NCBI GenBank assembly: GCA_943348955.1
Contig: CALQZE010000029.1
Coordinates: 1 to 6,035 of the forward strand
Reading direction: 5' to 3'
DNA: 6,035 nt
Origin: Candidatus Uhrbacteria bacterium RIFOXYB12_FULL_58_10
GTDB taxonomy: Bacteria; Patescibacteriota; Patescibacteriia; UBA9934; GWF2-40-263
Positions 5,661-6,035 of the stretch are shown piece after piece. Position numbers and translations under genes: made by a program. Every line of letters begins with the position of its first letter. The first letter of the stretch is position 1. The notes under the pieces are model-generated. The model was not told the DNA's origin. It did not search any database and was given only the letters and a program-made list of their open reading frames with translations.

Positions 5661-6035
5661 TTATTTCGCGAATCGAACGATCAGCATCGCATGTATAATT
5701 TGAATAAACATGCGCAGATATTGTACCACAGCTTTTGAAAACCCAACCTTTTGATATTTTCGACGAATAGATAATCCAAGAAGATCCACTGTACTACAAC
5801 GAAAACCCAGATCTTTGCAGTAATAATTGAAAGCGCCTTCCGCGGCGAATCCGTTCATAAATTTTTGAGGAATCGCTTCAATAATCTCTCGTTTAATAGC
5901 ACGTTCTCCACTGATTCGAGGAAAAAGATGTGCGATCGCCGTAAAAAATCTTCCTCGATCGCGCATACCGACATTCATTCCGCATTCATCAAGAATCACC
6001 GGCTGAACGAGCTGTTCGATATGTTTCGTTGTAAA
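5661..6035 (-). CDS. Probable family 2 glycosyltransferase, C-terminal part (start beyond the right edge)
   Basis: The frame is open from the right edge to a TAA at 5663-5661, giving the last 124 residues of a protein whose beginning is outside the window. RGRFFTAIAHLFPRISGERA (visible residues 27-46), an acidic-aromatic block GFAAEGAFNYYCKDLGF (62-78) and a basic RRKYQK (91-96) resemble the acceptor half of GT-A fold family 2 glycosyltransferases, where an S-G-x-R-A segment and a later G-x-x-x-E-x-x-x-N element recur after the DxD nucleotide-sugar site. A hydrophobic stretch near the end (about 107-121) could lie on or in the membrane. An internal GTG at 5999 is not a credible start because the motif region reads through it. 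The gene probably shares a transcript with murD, 18 bases downstream. Donor, acceptor and pathway cannot be told, and the catalytic Asp residues are not visible. Confidence 0.65.
   Translation of the reverse strand, partial: FTTKHIEQLVQPVILDECGMNVGMRDRGRFFTAIAHLFPRISGERAIKREIIEAIPQKFMNGFAAEGAFNYYCKDLGFRCSTVDLLGLSIRRKYQKVGFSKAVVQYLRMFIQIIHAMLIVRFAK

Noticed and set aside
1..6035. CRISPR array, tRNA/rRNA genes, insertion sequence or prophage content
   Set aside because: No regularly spaced repeats, cloverleaf-like sequence, transposase motifs or long terminal inverted repeats were seen; coding density is high and all genes are envelope-related or unknown.

Overview
The window is a compact cell-envelope locus in which every supportable gene lies on the minus strand; transcription runs from the right end to the left. 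The likely source is a Candidate Phyla Radiation (Patescibacteria) bacterium. The reasons are a MurE-type ligase without the usual N-terminal domain, a bacterial PH-domain membrane protein and a small FtsB/DivIC-like protein coupled to it, very short intergenic gaps, few Shine-Dalgarno sites and moderate G+C. This placement is an inference from gene style, not from a marker gene. TGA ends several genes, so the recoded-UGA lineages (Gracilibacteria/Absconditabacteria) are unlikely.

Layout from right to left, in the direction of transcription. (1) 6035-5661 is the C-terminal part of a probable family 2 glycosyltransferase, followed after 18 bases by murD (5642-4152), which ends at a clear intrinsic terminator (4139-4111). 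(2) 4082-2949 is a lytic-transglycosylase-like gene with an extended -10 promoter so close to its start that the mRNA would be almost leaderless. (3) 2846-2094 encodes an unrecognised 250-residue protein with three membrane segments. It has a strong Shine-Dalgarno site and a promoter whose spacer is filled by a perfect 11-bp inverted repeat; its stop codon sits inside a terminator hairpin. (4) 2033-669 is a murE-like ligase, coupled by a 4-base overlap to a PH-domain membrane protein (672-178), which overlaps by 8 bases a TM plus coiled-coil FtsB/DivIC-like gene that runs off the left edge.

Functionally, MurD and MurE add the second and third residues to UDP-MurNAc-peptide. The transglycosylase-like protein would cut or bind the finished glycan, and the FtsB/DivIC-like protein belongs to the septal wall machinery. 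The glycosyltransferase and the unknown membrane protein fit an envelope theme but have no defined task. Each of the three intergenic junctions packs a terminator-like hairpin directly against, or overlapping, the next promoter.

I see no tRNA, rRNA, CRISPR array, insertion sequence or phage gene, and no gap above 300 bases without a gene. The items most worth checking are the palindrome inside the 2911-2883 promoter, the unknown membrane protein it drives, and the altered substrate motifs of MurE and of the transglycosylase.
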